Assembly (NCBI GenBank): GCA_002751075.1
Contig: NAOQ01000293.1
Span: 13,787 to 53,363, forward strand
Source of the DNA: Ichthyophonus hoferi
Lineage: Eukaryota; Opisthokonta; Ichthyosporea; Ichthyophonida; Ichthyophonidae
Direction: 5' to 3'
DNA length: 39,577 bases
This document shows, in pieces, positions 10,621 to 22,481 of the stretch; within the stretch, counting starts at the first letter, position 1, and each line of letters starts with the position of its first letter. Both the position numbers and the translations under genes were made by a program. Under the pieces are notes generated by a model. It searched no databases. It saw only the letters and a list, made by a program, of their open reading frames with translations, and was not told where the DNA came from.

Positions 10621-12964
10621 ACATGAACGCTTTTAGATAAGTATTATGGAGATACACTCACTATTAGTTCTCATAGATTCCGCCTTTGGAACGAGGAGCT
10701 CTCCCTTTAAATTGACAAATAGTTAGGCTTCCCAGTTCCTTAAAAAGGAAAATATACTCCTTTTATTTAATAATATAAAGTATATATTTTTCGGGGTAGA
10801 TTGCGAATGCTATTAAGTATGACCAAATGTGGACAAACTCTCAAGAAGCTTCGGTAGTTCTAGCGATTTGTCCATATGTTTTGGGGCTCCAATTAAGCAT
10901 TTTTTTATAAGCATATCTTTGGGCTGGCAATGTAAGGATAATTATTACTATCGAAAGCAACCAAGAAGCTCCGAGTATTTTTGATAGAAGAAAGATCTGA
11001 ACACTGACGATTATAATCAAATGCCAACAAAAACCTAGACTATAACAATAAAATACAATGGTTATAGCATACAGGACCAGTACCTTTTAATTATCAATGT
11101 AAATATATAATATATAGGACAGTATATAAGAGAGAGATATATAGGATACTAGATAGAATTAGTGTATATGATAAAGTTGTATATAGGATAGAGGTATCTA
11201 GCATAGCATAGTAAGTATAGAAGATAAAGGTATGTATGTGATATATTTTTTAGCAAGCTACAAGAAACACAAAACTTTATTTATAATAGCTTATACGTCA
11301 CTATCTGTCACTTTATTACATTGCTTTTTTTCCTTTTATCGCTTTCGCAGCTATTGTTTATTGCGGATGTCAATGCAGTAGCTGTGCATCATATTTCAGT
11401 CCAAAATAGAAACCGTCTTGCAGATCATTATTGACTAGTGCAATTCACATGAGACCTGCAAGACTCACTAAACTGTTTTATCATAATTTGGTCCTCATTT
11501 CCAATTGGTCTGACGTGTGTGACCAACCTATTTTGGATGACTTTTTATCACATTAATTGTTCACACTCTGTCAATCTTTGTTGTGCAATCATTTTATTCG
11601 ATTAAGAGAGCAATACAAACAATTAATATTAGACCAATCATTTGATGATCCAATATTAATAGCGAGTCATACCATGTGTTCCGTCGGAGTTGACATACTA
11701 TTTATCCACAAATCAATTTACTGGAATGTGAGCGTTGCGTTATGCAATTCAAACAATGCAGATTGACATTTATGATCCCGCTTGTTATCAGGAAGGGCCT
11801 CGCGGCCGAACTAGGTGTTCAATCAGAATTAACAGTTTAGTAACACTTTGTAATATGGCTATATATTAACTAACTCAAAGTGTAACTACCTAAAAGGCTG
11901 TTAATAGTCTATTTTAGAATAATTAGTTCATTTGACACTGTAACTATTTCGTACTCATGTTATATATATATATATATGTAGTTATTTTAGATATGCTTTT
12001 CAATTCAAGTTTAGGCATAAAAGATGACCAGTGGTAGGTGAAAACTTGCATCAATAAGGACATTGGTTAATTTTGGCATATGATAGTAATGGTGGTAGGG
12101 AATTGATAGGAATTGGTAGACGTTATATTCATGCATGTCTGCATAACTTATCATAAAGTTACGTGCTCTTTTATTTAAAAATAATTAAAAACATTAAACC
12201 ATTCATGGCTTTATAGGCCAATGGCCTTGTTTATTTCTGCATAAACAAAACTTTTTATAATAAATTCCACTCTACTAACCATTTTATATTGATTATTATT
12301 ATTATTTTTTGAAGTAAAAGCAATTTAATTGGACAATATAATAAACCCTATTGGGTATCCTTGGAGGTATATGGTTTTGTAACTAATCGGAATAAAAATA
12401 TCATATGATACAATCATTTGTAAACTTGCCTCTATCTTTACACTTATATAATTAACAGTATTTTCTATATATATAAAAAATTGTTCATTAATACATTAAG
12501 GAAACTAATAAAAAATGTAATTAAATTAAATTTGTATTTTTTATTCTACATATTTGTCAAATACTTGAATCCCAGACTGTTTCTGTCAAACGCTTTTATT
12601 CATCTCTTGAACCTGCCCAATCAAATGCAAGTAGTTAGCCAATGTCTTTCCAATAAAACATGGGAAATATCATGATATAACCAAATTGTACTCCAATCAT
12701 TAGTTTCCATAAGAATTATTTGTTCAATAGGTATCCTGAAATATCACGTAAACATGTCTTATTTTGGACCTTAATAAATAATACCGGCTTGAGAAATCTA
12801 TCGGGAAAATACTGGAGCAAAATAAACACAATATATATATATGCACACATAGATATTATACATATATATATGCTTTGTATAGGCACTTTGTAGACCAAAT
12901 TCTACACGGGTTTTTTGTAATCAGTGTTTGCTTTCTATTTGAATTTACTATTCATTGCAATAAC
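10621..12964. other. Intergenic, low-complexity patch and no supported gene
   Basis: 11095-11240 is a TATAGGATA/GTATATAGG-like low-complexity patch. At about 11836-11895 an imperfect inverted repeat (TTTAGTAACACTTTG against CAAAGTGTAACTACCTAAA) could form a hairpin. Frames of 60-69 aa here (11557, 12481, 12716) have no recognisable similarity. The 5' end of the ZFAND2 transcript must lie close to the right edge, but I see no clear core promoter. Confidence 0.4.
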
Positions 12965-15900
12965 ATGGAATTTCCCACGGTTGGAACTCATTGTGGTGAA
13001 ACGACCTGCAAACAGCTAGGTAAGGCTTTGACATAGGTTTTAAAGTACCAACAGACAATTTATATAACAATATTTTTAAAATGGTTGCATATATCTTTGT
13101 CTGGCTAGATGAGATTGGTTTAGGGAATGCCTATCAACAACGAATGAATACATGAAACCCTCGAAACATGGTTTTCAGCTTGATATCAAGTCTATATAGC
13201 TTAGTATTAGTTATATTATATAGTTTATATGCATGTCTATGTGCTTTAGATATATATATTCTAATAACTATAGTAGTATTTGTTTTTGATTTATACAGCA
13301 AAACATACAACTCTTTAATTTATTTATTTTTTCCTATCCCAACAGACTTTTTGCCTATGACATGTGACGCCTGCAAGAAAGAGTTTTGGTAAAAAATTAT
13401 TATTTGCACATGGTTATATGCATAAGTTACAGCATGTATGATCACATTGACAAATTTAAATATATATACAACCACACATACAGACAAAGATGTATATACA
13501 ACTACATATATTAGCATATACAGATATATATATATATAAGAAATCCTACACTACCTTATAGTCACACATAAAATTACTTATGCGGTTACAATCTGCACAA
13601 TATACATCCTCTTATATTTTATACATAGCTTACACAGACAAACGTGTCTTTCATACTTTAGTGACTTACAACCTATTACCTTATAAATATAATATTCGAC
13701 CGCTTATAGCTTACATTTATTTATGATATATGTGATATGAGTGAAGGGTCAGGAAGAATAAGACAGTGGAAAGAATAGTGTATCTGTTGATGAACAGGGA
13801 TAGCTAAAACATGGGTATATGTGTGTCTGTTTCTTTATAGTAATATAAACGTGGACAATATAGTACTGTTCATGGTGATGTCAAAAGGTATATATTGAGA
13901 GATGCAGGATTAGGTATGTCTATTGATTTAGGACTATATTATAGTATAGTTTAGTATAGTATAAGAGTATAGTACAGTATATAGTATGGTACATGAGCAC
14001 AATGAACTATGCTAACCTCTTCTTCCACCTCTTCCTTCTTCCTTACCTTGTTTCCTATAGCCAACAACATTACAATTATGAAGCACACCAGTGTAAAGAA
14101 TCCTATATTAAAGACCGTGTTGTACCCGTTTGTCCTTTATGCAATAGTCCTATTCCAGTGAGAAGAGGAGACGACCCTAATATTAAGGTAGGGTATAAGG
14201 TCTAAAGTATAAGGTATAGGGTATAGGATATAGGGTATAAGATATCTGATATAGAGTATAGGATATAGGATATAAGGTTATAGGGTAAAGAATATAGGGT
14301 ATAAAGTATAAGATATAGGCTATAGGATATAGGGTAGAGGATATAGAGTATAAGATATAGGCTATAGGATATAGGGTATAGGATATAGGGTAGAGGGTAT
14401 AGTGTGTAGGGTATTATGTTTAGTCTAGCAATGCCTCAAGTAATTTAAGCAATGAAGGCTACTATGTGGTCTGTGGTTGAATCGTTAATGTATAGGCTCA
14501 TCCAGCTCCCACTTTGTTCGCTTATCTGTACATGGCTATTTCTCTCTCTATACTGTATCTCTATCTTTATCTCTAAGCTATCCTATACTATACCTCTATC
14601 TATATTCTCTTATATTTATAATGATCATCTTAATCACTATTCTAGTAATTTTAACACTGTCAACACCAGTATGCATTTCTTTTTATTAAATTCAAAACTT
14701 ACCAATAAAAAACGTTTAACTCTTAGTCAAGGGCCAATCATCATTAACAACACTAAGAAAAGCAACAAAAATGGCCAATCATAACTTACCATTAAATTCT
14801 AATCCAATCGTTTCTTGTAGATAAACCAGCATATAGAGCTAGGATGTAATAAGGTTGACCAGACTGATCATAAAGCCTACGTCAATTCGGTAAGCTTCAT
14901 TGGCTGCTTTTTCTTTACATATCACACGATATCTATAGTATGATAATATGTATGTGTGTACGTATGTATGTATTTGTGTATATATGTATGTATGTGTGTA
15001 TATATGTATGTATGTATATATGTATGTATTATCCTAGTTACAATAGAATAATTTTTATCTCAATTTAATTAAGGTATGTTTTGAATTGGAAAGCTATTTT
15101 TTTTTTTATTCTTATCCAATCAACTTCGGATAGTTGCCTAGGAGTTTTTTTTCAAAATTATCGGACGATTAAATTAGTTTAAAATGTGATTAAAACTGAC
15201 TTTGATCAATCAAGTTAAAGAGTTAAAAGATATATATGATCTATACCTTTTTATTGTCACAGTATAATTTATTAAACCATATATAGATTACAACTATCTT
15301 CATCCACCTATGAATATATGCCATGGTTACTATGGTTGCATATACTGGTTTCCTTTCCCTTTTACCCAATTGTACCTACCTATGGGAGCTTAATCTCTAT
15401 GTACCGACTTTCTATTGGAACTCAATCATGTGGTTATATTTGTATAAATCTGTGTTAAAATGCCCATAAGATTATATCTAAGTCATCCCTAACCAATAGT
15501 GAAACACCATAAGAACTATACAGGGAGTCAATAGAAAACTCTTAAAATATTTATTAACCAATAAGTAAGCAGCCCTATCTCAACCTGTCTAATACCTATA
15601 TATTATGTCTTGTTGTTTTCCCTCTCCCTCTCCTTTCCTAGTGCAGTAAAAAGGGATGTAAGAAGAGAGAGTTAATTCCTGTTACCTGTGCGACTTGTCG
15701 TCAGAACTTTTGTCTTACCCATCGATTGGAGGCTAGTCATGGGTGTACTGGTAAACCGGTAGGTAGGGGAGAGGGAGGGAGAGGGAAAGAGTGTGTGGAT
15801 TGGTTATAGTCCACAATACCCGGAGATTATTTATGCAATATGTAGTTTCCTACCTATATATGTGCACTCATCAACTTGCGTCAATGTGTATAGTATATAT

Positions 15901-16342
15901 ATATATGCACTTGACTGTTATAATCCAATCCATCAATACATTGTTATTATATTTTTTGTTATACTACCATACCATTATCCTATCATCTTACTATATACCT
16001 ATACTATTACACTACTATATTACTATATTACTATACCATTACACTATACTACTATATTGCTATACTACTACACTATTATACTATTACTTTACTATACTAC
16101 TATACTATTACACTACTATACTACTATACCATTACGCTATTATACCACTAACTATCATCATGCTATTTTAGGACCCTAGGGCCCAAGCGGCAGCCGCCGC
16201 CCGGATGCGTGCCCAATCAAACCCAAGGACGGGTCCCAGGACAGGACGTGAAACCTCTAATGATTTGTCGACTAGACCACAGGAAGGAGATAATTGGTGG
16301 ACTACTATCTCTAGAAAGTTTAATTCGCTACTTGGTGGTTAG
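12965..16342 (+). CDS. ZFAND2: AN1-type zinc finger protein 2 (ZFAND2A/AIRAP-like), six exons
   Basis: Exons 12965-13019, 13346-13388, 14061-14187, 14821-14889, 15642-15758, 16172-16342; all joins are GT-AG and phase-consistent, giving 193 aa. It starts MEFPTVGTHC, like animal ZFAND2 proteins (MEFPDLGxHC). First AN1 finger: C10, C15, C25, C28, C33, H36, H42, C44. A CPLC...H...C zinc site follows (C57, C60, H79, C84) with the family signature VPVCPLCNSPIPV. Second AN1 finger: C99, C104, C114, C117, C122, H125, H131, C133. The C-terminal 55 residues are basic and disordered and end LLGG; no ubiquitin-interacting motifs or prenylation box are visible, so it resembles ZFAND2A rather than ZFAND2B. 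Family members bind the 19S proteasome or p97 and are induced by arsenite or proteotoxic stress; that role is inferred. It is tail-to-tail with HADH. Confidence 0.93.
13899..13990. repeat. TATAGTA-type microsatellite in ZFAND2 intron 2
   Basis: Imperfect repeats of TATAGTATAGT lie 70-160 bases before exon 3. Confidence 0.7.
14188..14412. repeat. GGTATA-type minisatellite filling the start of ZFAND2 intron 3
   Basis: Variants of GGGTATA, GGATATA and AGGTATA (period about 7) run for about 225 bases. The array begins at the first base of the intron, so the donor GTAGGGTATAAGG is itself the first unit and many further GGTATA units look like weak donors. Confidence 0.85.
14949..15030. repeat. (GTAT)n microsatellite in ZFAND2 intron 4
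   Basis: GTATGTATGTGTGTA-type units alternating with TATATGTATG, about 60 bases after the exon 4 donor. Confidence 0.85.
15955..16155. repeat. TATACTACTATA-type microsatellite in ZFAND2 intron 5
   Basis: Interrupted units of ACTATACT/TACTATA over about 200 bases, reaching to about 15 bases before the exon 6 acceptor. Two overlapping frames of over 120 aa at 15791-16179 are only translations of this repeat. The same unit recurs at 27868-28195. Confidence 0.85.
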
Positions 16343-16693
16343 GCCAATGAGCCTCTAGTAGTTTTATTAGTATATATGTATTATAGTATGTATAATAGTA
16401 TCTATCTAGGTATATATAGATATCTATACATGTGATATTACTATTAATGAAATTCAACACTATAGATATGTATGTATAGATATAACCTAGAAAAATAGTG
16501 GAAATTCTGAAAATTCCTGAGATGAAAAAGTGGGGTGTTTATTATGAACTATAAGATGAATTTTTATAGAGATTGTTGATATTTAACCATCCTATCTAGC
16601 CCTATGGATAAGTAGATTAAAATTTAATGTAAAGTAAAAGTATGGTGAAATTATCATAATACTCTATTTAGACCCAATGGGAGATTATATTAT

Positions 16694-16699
16694 AATAAA
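16694..16699 (+). terminator. Possible polyadenylation signal of ZFAND2
   Basis: AATAAA about 350 bases after the stop codon. Another candidate lies near 16782; which is used cannot be told. Confidence 0.3.
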
Positions 16700-16854
16700 T
16701 ATCCAATCAGTCCCAATGATTTAATCTACCTGACGAATCAATTTTGTAGAATAAAACAGAAATTATGATTCTCAACCAATAAATGAAGCTGTTTAAACGC
16801 ACACTAAACCGAACTCTATCAATAGGCTGAAAGAATATAATATAGGGTGATATA

Positions 16855-17014
16855 TTTGAAACTAATGCATGTATATGTTTTTTTTGTTTATTGTAATATA
16901 GGTTGTTGTTTTGTCTGTGTTGTTTGTTTCACATACTGTTTCTTATGAGTGAGAACACCTTTCATTCTAGCCATTTTCTCAAATGCCATACCCTCACCTC
17001 CCAGCTTTTTTTAG
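16855..17014. repeat. Left copy of a 160-bp exact duplication bounding the gap
   Basis: From TTTGAAACTAATGCATG to CAGCTTTTTTTAG, identical base for base to 17383-17542. It ends exactly where the run of N begins, and its partner starts exactly where the N end. Confidence 0.97.
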
Positions 17015-17382
17015 NNNNNNNNNNNNNNNNNNNNNNNNNNNNNNNNNNNNNNNNNNNNNNNNNNNNNNNNNNNNNNNNNNNNNNNNNNNNNNNNNNNNNN
17101 NNNNNNNNNNNNNNNNNNNNNNNNNNNNNNNNNNNNNNNNNNNNNNNNNNNNNNNNNNNNNNNNNNNNNNNNNNNNNNNNNNNNNNNNNNNNNNNNNNNN
17201 NNNNNNNNNNNNNNNNNNNNNNNNNNNNNNNNNNNNNNNNNNNNNNNNNNNNNNNNNNNNNNNNNNNNNNNNNNNNNNNNNNNNNNNNNNNNNNNNNNNN
17301 NNNNNNNNNNNNNNNNNNNNNNNNNNNNNNNNNNNNNNNNNNNNNNNNNNNNNNNNNNNNNNNNNNNNNNNNNNNNNNNNNN
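17015..17382. other. Assembly gap (368 N)
   Basis: Run of N between the ZFAND2 and HADH 3' ends. Open frames drawn through it are artefacts. Confidence 0.99.
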
Positions 17383-17542
17383 TTTGAAACTAATGCATGT
17401 ATATGTTTTTTTTGTTTATTGTAATATAGGTTGTTGTTTTGTCTGTGTTGTTTGTTTCACATACTGTTTCTTATGAGTGAGAACACCTTTCATTCTAGCC
17501 ATTTTCTCAAATGCCATACCCTCACCTCCCAGCTTTTTTTAG
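17383..17542. repeat. Right copy of the 160-bp exact duplication bounding the gap
   Basis: Identical to 16855-17014; see that entry. Most simply both are the same genomic sequence at two overlapping contig ends. Confidence 0.97.
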
Positions 17543-18336
17543 CTAACGCAAAACAGAAATAATACTCCAGGTTGTTAATAATAATGATTTTTTTCAAATT
17601 GATACATCGTTTGACATCATGGAATAAAATTTCTCGCTGACCAATAAAAAGGTCCTGCCGTTTTGTTGTGCAGCAGTCTGACGCGGGAATTTCTTTTGTG
17701 AATTGTCTTATTTTCTTTTAATTTGCATGAACATTTAAACCTTGAATTTCTTAACAGAAATATTACATACAATATTTCAGAAAAAATTAATTTTATGACA
17801 TAAAATATATATATTATTAAACTTGAATATATAAAGCTAATAATAATAATTTTTTCAGTTTGTTAGGTAAGGTGTATGTATAATATCAATGTTTTACATA
17901 ATAATTGTATGCAACATAAGTTTAGTGTTATCTTATTAAAGATGGTACCTCTTCAATACATATAAAATTAATTAATTAGCATTAATTAATATCTAACTCT
18001 TAATTAGCGATTAACACCGCCAGAATTATGATGGGGCTTCCCAATAATTTATAGTACAAACAATACGTACATACATAAAATCAATATTTTTTGAAAAAAA
18101 TCAAAGAGTTCTCTTGGGTTAGATGAACACCAACCATACTACACTACACTTACATGATATCACGTCCAATTACAAGATGGTTAATAAAGTTATCCAAGTA
18201 ATCCAAGTAATATAAATCAATGTATAAATAAATTTTAAATGGTTTGTTGTAGTAGTATAGTACACCGTACTATACATACATACATACACAACATAACAAA
18301 TTCCTCTAGCAATTTGACTGCCTATGCTGCAAGCCT
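17543..18336. other. 3' intergenic region between ZFAND2 and HADH
   Basis: AT-rich, no open frame of note. It must contain the HADH 3' UTR at its right end. Confidence 0.5.
18255..18275. other. Perfect 9-bp inverted repeat, 3-base loop, in the HADH 3' UTR
   Basis: GTATAGTAC, loop ACC, GTACTATAC. It lies 62-82 bases downstream of the HADH stop on the minus strand. It would form a short hairpin in the transcript; it may equally be a by-product of local TATAGTA-type simple sequence. Confidence 0.6.
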
Positions 18337-21300
18337 CTATTCATATTTGTAGTAACCTTCTTTAGACTTGCGACCCAACTTTCCCTGCCTAACTAGAGCA
18401 TCAAGAGAATTGGCGTGGTCGAATAGAGGGTTGTTAGGGTAGGTTGCGTGCCAGCCATCCATAATAAACTTCAGTGTGTCAAGGCTGTATGGGGGTAAAG
18501 GTGAGTGGGTAAGTAAACGGTTATGTTTGCGGTTGTGTACGCGTACATATGTATGGGAATGTTTTTACTCTTCGTTAGAGTAATACGGCCAATGACTATT
18601 TAGTAAATTGTTTGTTTTACTACTGTGGAACGGTTTTTACATTTATTCAATAAAAAATTAAATAAAACATAAAACGAGGTTAAAAATTAAGTTGAGACGC
18701 CAACCAACCAACATCCATAACACCTTAAAAGTGAACAACTTATAAAACATAACCAATAATACATAACCGCAAAAGGGAATACAATCCATGGGCCAACCAA
18801 CAACAGTTATGAAATAATTACATACCCAATATAATCAGCCAATTGGAATGGCCCCATAGGATAGCCAGCACCCAGTTTCATAGCGGTATCTATGTCCTCC
18901 CGACTGCAATTACCCCTATCTAGCATTCTAACTGCTTCAAACATATAGGGAATCAATAGACGGTTCACGATAAATCCTGGGGTGTCCTGTGGCATTAATA
19001 TTTAATTAGTTATTAATAAATTAATTAAGCTGATATTGATATTTCTCCTGGTTATATGATCTGGTTATGCTTTACAGAAATGTCTGGTTAGAGTAATGAT
19101 TAAAATGTAGCTTTTAATAATATAATCGAATGTAGATATGGTATATGGTTATGTAGTATATATGATAGTGCAATAGTAAATAAGAGGTATACATACATTT
19201 CAATATACATACTACACTATGAACACTACCTACCGTGCTTGATACTGGGATCTTTCCTATATCCTGGGTGAATTTCATGAGACTGTCAGAGGTGGCTTGG
19301 CTAGTATTCTCTGACTTGATTACCTCCACCAATGGCATTAATACTACGGGATTAAAGAAATGTAGACCTCCAAATCGATCCTATTTATCGGTGGGTATTT
19401 TTAGTATTAATAGGAGGGTTGTTATTGATTGGTGTAGAGGTGCTCGGAGGTAGCTGAGTGAGTACTGGTAATTACTAATGCCTGAGCCATTTGTCAATAC
19501 AATACATCACAGTGTTTTATCTTTAAGCCAAACCCTTCTTATTGGTTACCTAGGTATTAATTAACCAATGTCTTACGAGCTAAAGTCAATTAGGTATTAT
19601 TATGATAATTGACGCCAATCCTATTGGTATTTGCAATACCAAAGCATCACACGGAATTAGAAATTTCCCAAAAATTCCTCAATAACCTAGGTTAAAAACA
19701 CGTCCTTAGCCATATATTCTCCATACCAGTAGAGCACGGATAGCTTTTAATATAATTGAATGTAGATATGGTATATGGTCATATAGCATATATGTTTAGG
19801 GGTAAGTATTGATGTATAGAGAGAGAAAGAAAGAGAGGGAAGGAGGAAAAAAGGAAGGGGGAGAGGGATTACCCACCTTATGTTCACACTTTGCTGCAAT
19901 AGTTTTAATTAAGAGAGAGGAGGTATTAGAGGCAAAGATAACGTTGGGATTGACAATCTTCTCTAGGTTGGCAAACATGCTTTGTTTTTGTTCAAGGTTC
20001 TGAGATATATATAGGTAAGTATTATAATAATACATATAATAGCATCAACAAGTAAAGTATATATTCAAGTAGATCTAGTTTAATCCGAATTCCAAGTTTG
20101 GTATCCAGTGTTTCAATGAATTAATTTAAAATTGGGCTGAAATGAATATTTTATAAAATATTAATAGGTTTATGATATGGGGACTAAATATTTACGGATA
20201 ATATTTTCTAGAACACTAGAATATTTGATTAGATAATTATATTAGTCCAACCCCGTTCATGGAATATGACAATATACAAATTAATTTCTTTATAATATTA
20301 TAATATTGTTAGCGTTTGCTTAACACTGCATTTCCGTTTTTTCTATCTTAAATTTAAAACATTTCAAGCATTTCATTTGCATTATTGTTTCCCCGAATGC
20401 AGAGTATATTCATGCCGTATGTTTTTCAAAGCATTTCCTTCTCCCTCTTACCTCTGCAATAGCTTCTATTACTAGATCGACCCCATCGACTGCCGTTTCC
20501 AAGTTACTACCGATCTTAATTTTACTCAAGCTTCGTTCGATCATATTGTCAGCCTCCTGGAAATGTATTAGTTGTTTAGTTTTACAGCACCAATCCACGC
20601 AGATTACTGGACCATTAACATGAAAGTTAATATGTCTTTATGTTGGCTATTCTTTAAAGAAAGCAAGAGAGGCCGAATGGTAAAAATATGCATCAATTTA
20701 ACTGAATTAAAAGGGACATACATAATAGAGAACTGTTTATTCGATTATAATATACAAATTAACTATAGCATTAAGGCAGATTAAATGGGAGAAAGTATGC
20801 ATCTGTATGGGCATAAGATATAATTCACTACTGAGAAAGACAATAAAAGTATAAAAATATACTATCCAATCACAACATCTATATAAACAAACCTACAATA
20901 TTCAATTACAATACAAACCTAAAATTACATTAACTAATCAAAACATAAAATAAACCTACTTTAGTATCTTTAAATTTCTTATTGGCCATACGGGTAATAT
21001 TCTTCGTTACTAGTTTTTCAAGTGCCTTACATTTCTCTGGCTTGCGACTGAATAGTGATACATTCAATCCATGCATAGCACTAACCTGTGATAGTATATT
21101 ATAGTAAGTAGGTATTCCATAATTCTGAGTGCATTAATTATATTTACTATCTGTTTATCTATTTTTCAGTTTGTAGCTATTATTATTTGCTTTATGTTAT
21201 TTCTGATTTATAAAATTTAATAAAAGTATGTTAATAAAATTACAACTATAGATTTAAATGGTAAAGAGTGATTTTATAGAGAATATAAACGGCAGATGTG

Positions 21301-21760
21301 ATAATTGTGTCAATATTTAAAGGCTCAGATCACTCATATTTTACTATTATACGCAAGTATTAACTGCCATGTGTACTAGGAGTATAAGCAAATTGAATAT
21401 CTATGTACATATGTATATATATAAACAAAGTTATTTAAAAGATTTTACTCCTGATTTTTAATAAGGTAAAACTTGTTTATTAATCATTTAAAACATAAAT
21501 ACCTGTGGTAAGCCCCTATAGATTCAAGAAGCAATAAAACACACGATTGACAAATGCAATAAAACATATATAGTATATGCTGTTCTTATTAATTAAATAT
21601 ATATAAAAACATTGATACTTACCACTGCAATTCCACCACCCATTTGCCCGCCTCCAATAATGGCAAGTCGTTTGATAGCACTAGTGCTAGCATTTCTCGC
21701 AGCGGAAATGCATTGTGTATTAAGGGTCCTAGAGGAAGAACTAAATGTTCTAAGCAGCAT
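18337..21760 (-). CDS. HADH: Mitochondrial hydroxyacyl-CoA dehydrogenase (HADH), seven exons
   Basis: Exons, in transcript order: 21760-21623, 21085-20960, 20556-20452, 19999-19877, 19380-19234, 18986-18826, 18484-18337. All joins are GT-AG and in phase, giving 315 aa against 314 in human HADH. It oxidises (S)-3-hydroxyacyl-CoA with NAD+ in mitochondrial beta-oxidation. The first 30 residues are rich in Ser and Arg with no acidic residue, as in a matrix-targeting presequence. The NAD-binding loop is GGGQMGGGI (36-44). FASNTSS (145-151) holds the conserved active-site Ser. LHFFNPV with His171 and the following Glu183 form the catalytic pair at the usual spacing of 12; Asn174 and Asn221 (TPGFIVNR) match the other conserved positions. 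[15 protein letters not shown] begins the C-terminal helical domain and GYYKYE ends the protein. It appears intact. Confidence 0.96.
19108..19164. repeat. Direct repeat copy A in HADH intron 5
   Basis: TAGCTTTTAATA...GAATGTAGATATGGTATATGGT...ATATATG, matching 19741-19794 with a few differences. The two copies lie on either side of exon 5 in the same orientation. Confidence 0.85.
19741..19794. repeat. Direct repeat copy B in HADH intron 4
   Basis: Partner of 19108-19164, about 633 bases away. Confidence 0.85.
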
Positions 21761-22481
21761 TTTCTTCTCTGTAATAAACCGCGAGTAATAATAATACTGC
21801 GCTAAGGCGTTTAAATCTAAATTTTAATAGATAAAGTTGTGTATTAGAACCTTATATATATGTATATACATCCATCAGGATATACTCGTTTATGGGTTGT
21901 TTATAGCAAAAATGATAAAGCACCAATCATATTAAAGAAACAAATTAGATGTACAGCATAATCATAGAGAAGAGCCTTATTTATTTGGTTCGTATTACGT
22001 AAGAGTTGAAATCTAGAGAAAAAGAGAAAAAAGATCCAAAACCAAAACTGCTACATTAGCTTTCTAATAAGTGATAAAAAACTTCAATTTGGTAGGTTAA
22101 TCTATCCGTAAATGCATAGGCATTGGGCATTTTTCAAACCAAATCCGGTAAACAATAAAAATAACATTGCACTGAAAACAAAATTAAAATTTACTCCTCT
22201 ACATCATATATTTCAGAAGTAAAAGTAATGGTCTTTGTAGCATGGATATCATCTTGCTTTCATTTTCTCTTAGCGTTACCATATATGCACCACATAAACT
22301 TATATTAGAAAACACTACACTGTTTTTGGCAAAGCTTTTTCCAAACTTTGTCCATTGTCATTCCATTCAATAAAAAATTCACGTTAAAAATACCCATGCC
22401 GGTCGTCACAAACTTTCCTCATTGCTTATTTATCAAACTATGTTACAATTAATGCAATTAATTAATAATAGATCCCCCTAA
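21761..22481. other. HADH upstream region
   Basis: AT-rich DNA that should contain the HADH promoter and 5' leader. A CCAAT pentamer on the plus strand at 21924-21928 is the only motif of note; no convincing TATA element was found. Confidence 0.4.

Noticed and set aside
15791-16179. Two overlapping plus frames of 126 and 128 aa
   Set aside because: They are translations of the TATACTACTA-type microsatellite in ZFAND2 intron 5 (Tyr/Leu/Thr/Ile strings) and overlap the start of exon 6 in other frames.
16903-17424. Plus frames of 134 and 173 aa through the first gap
   Set aside because: Most of the length is N; the ends are the duplicated 160-base contig edge.
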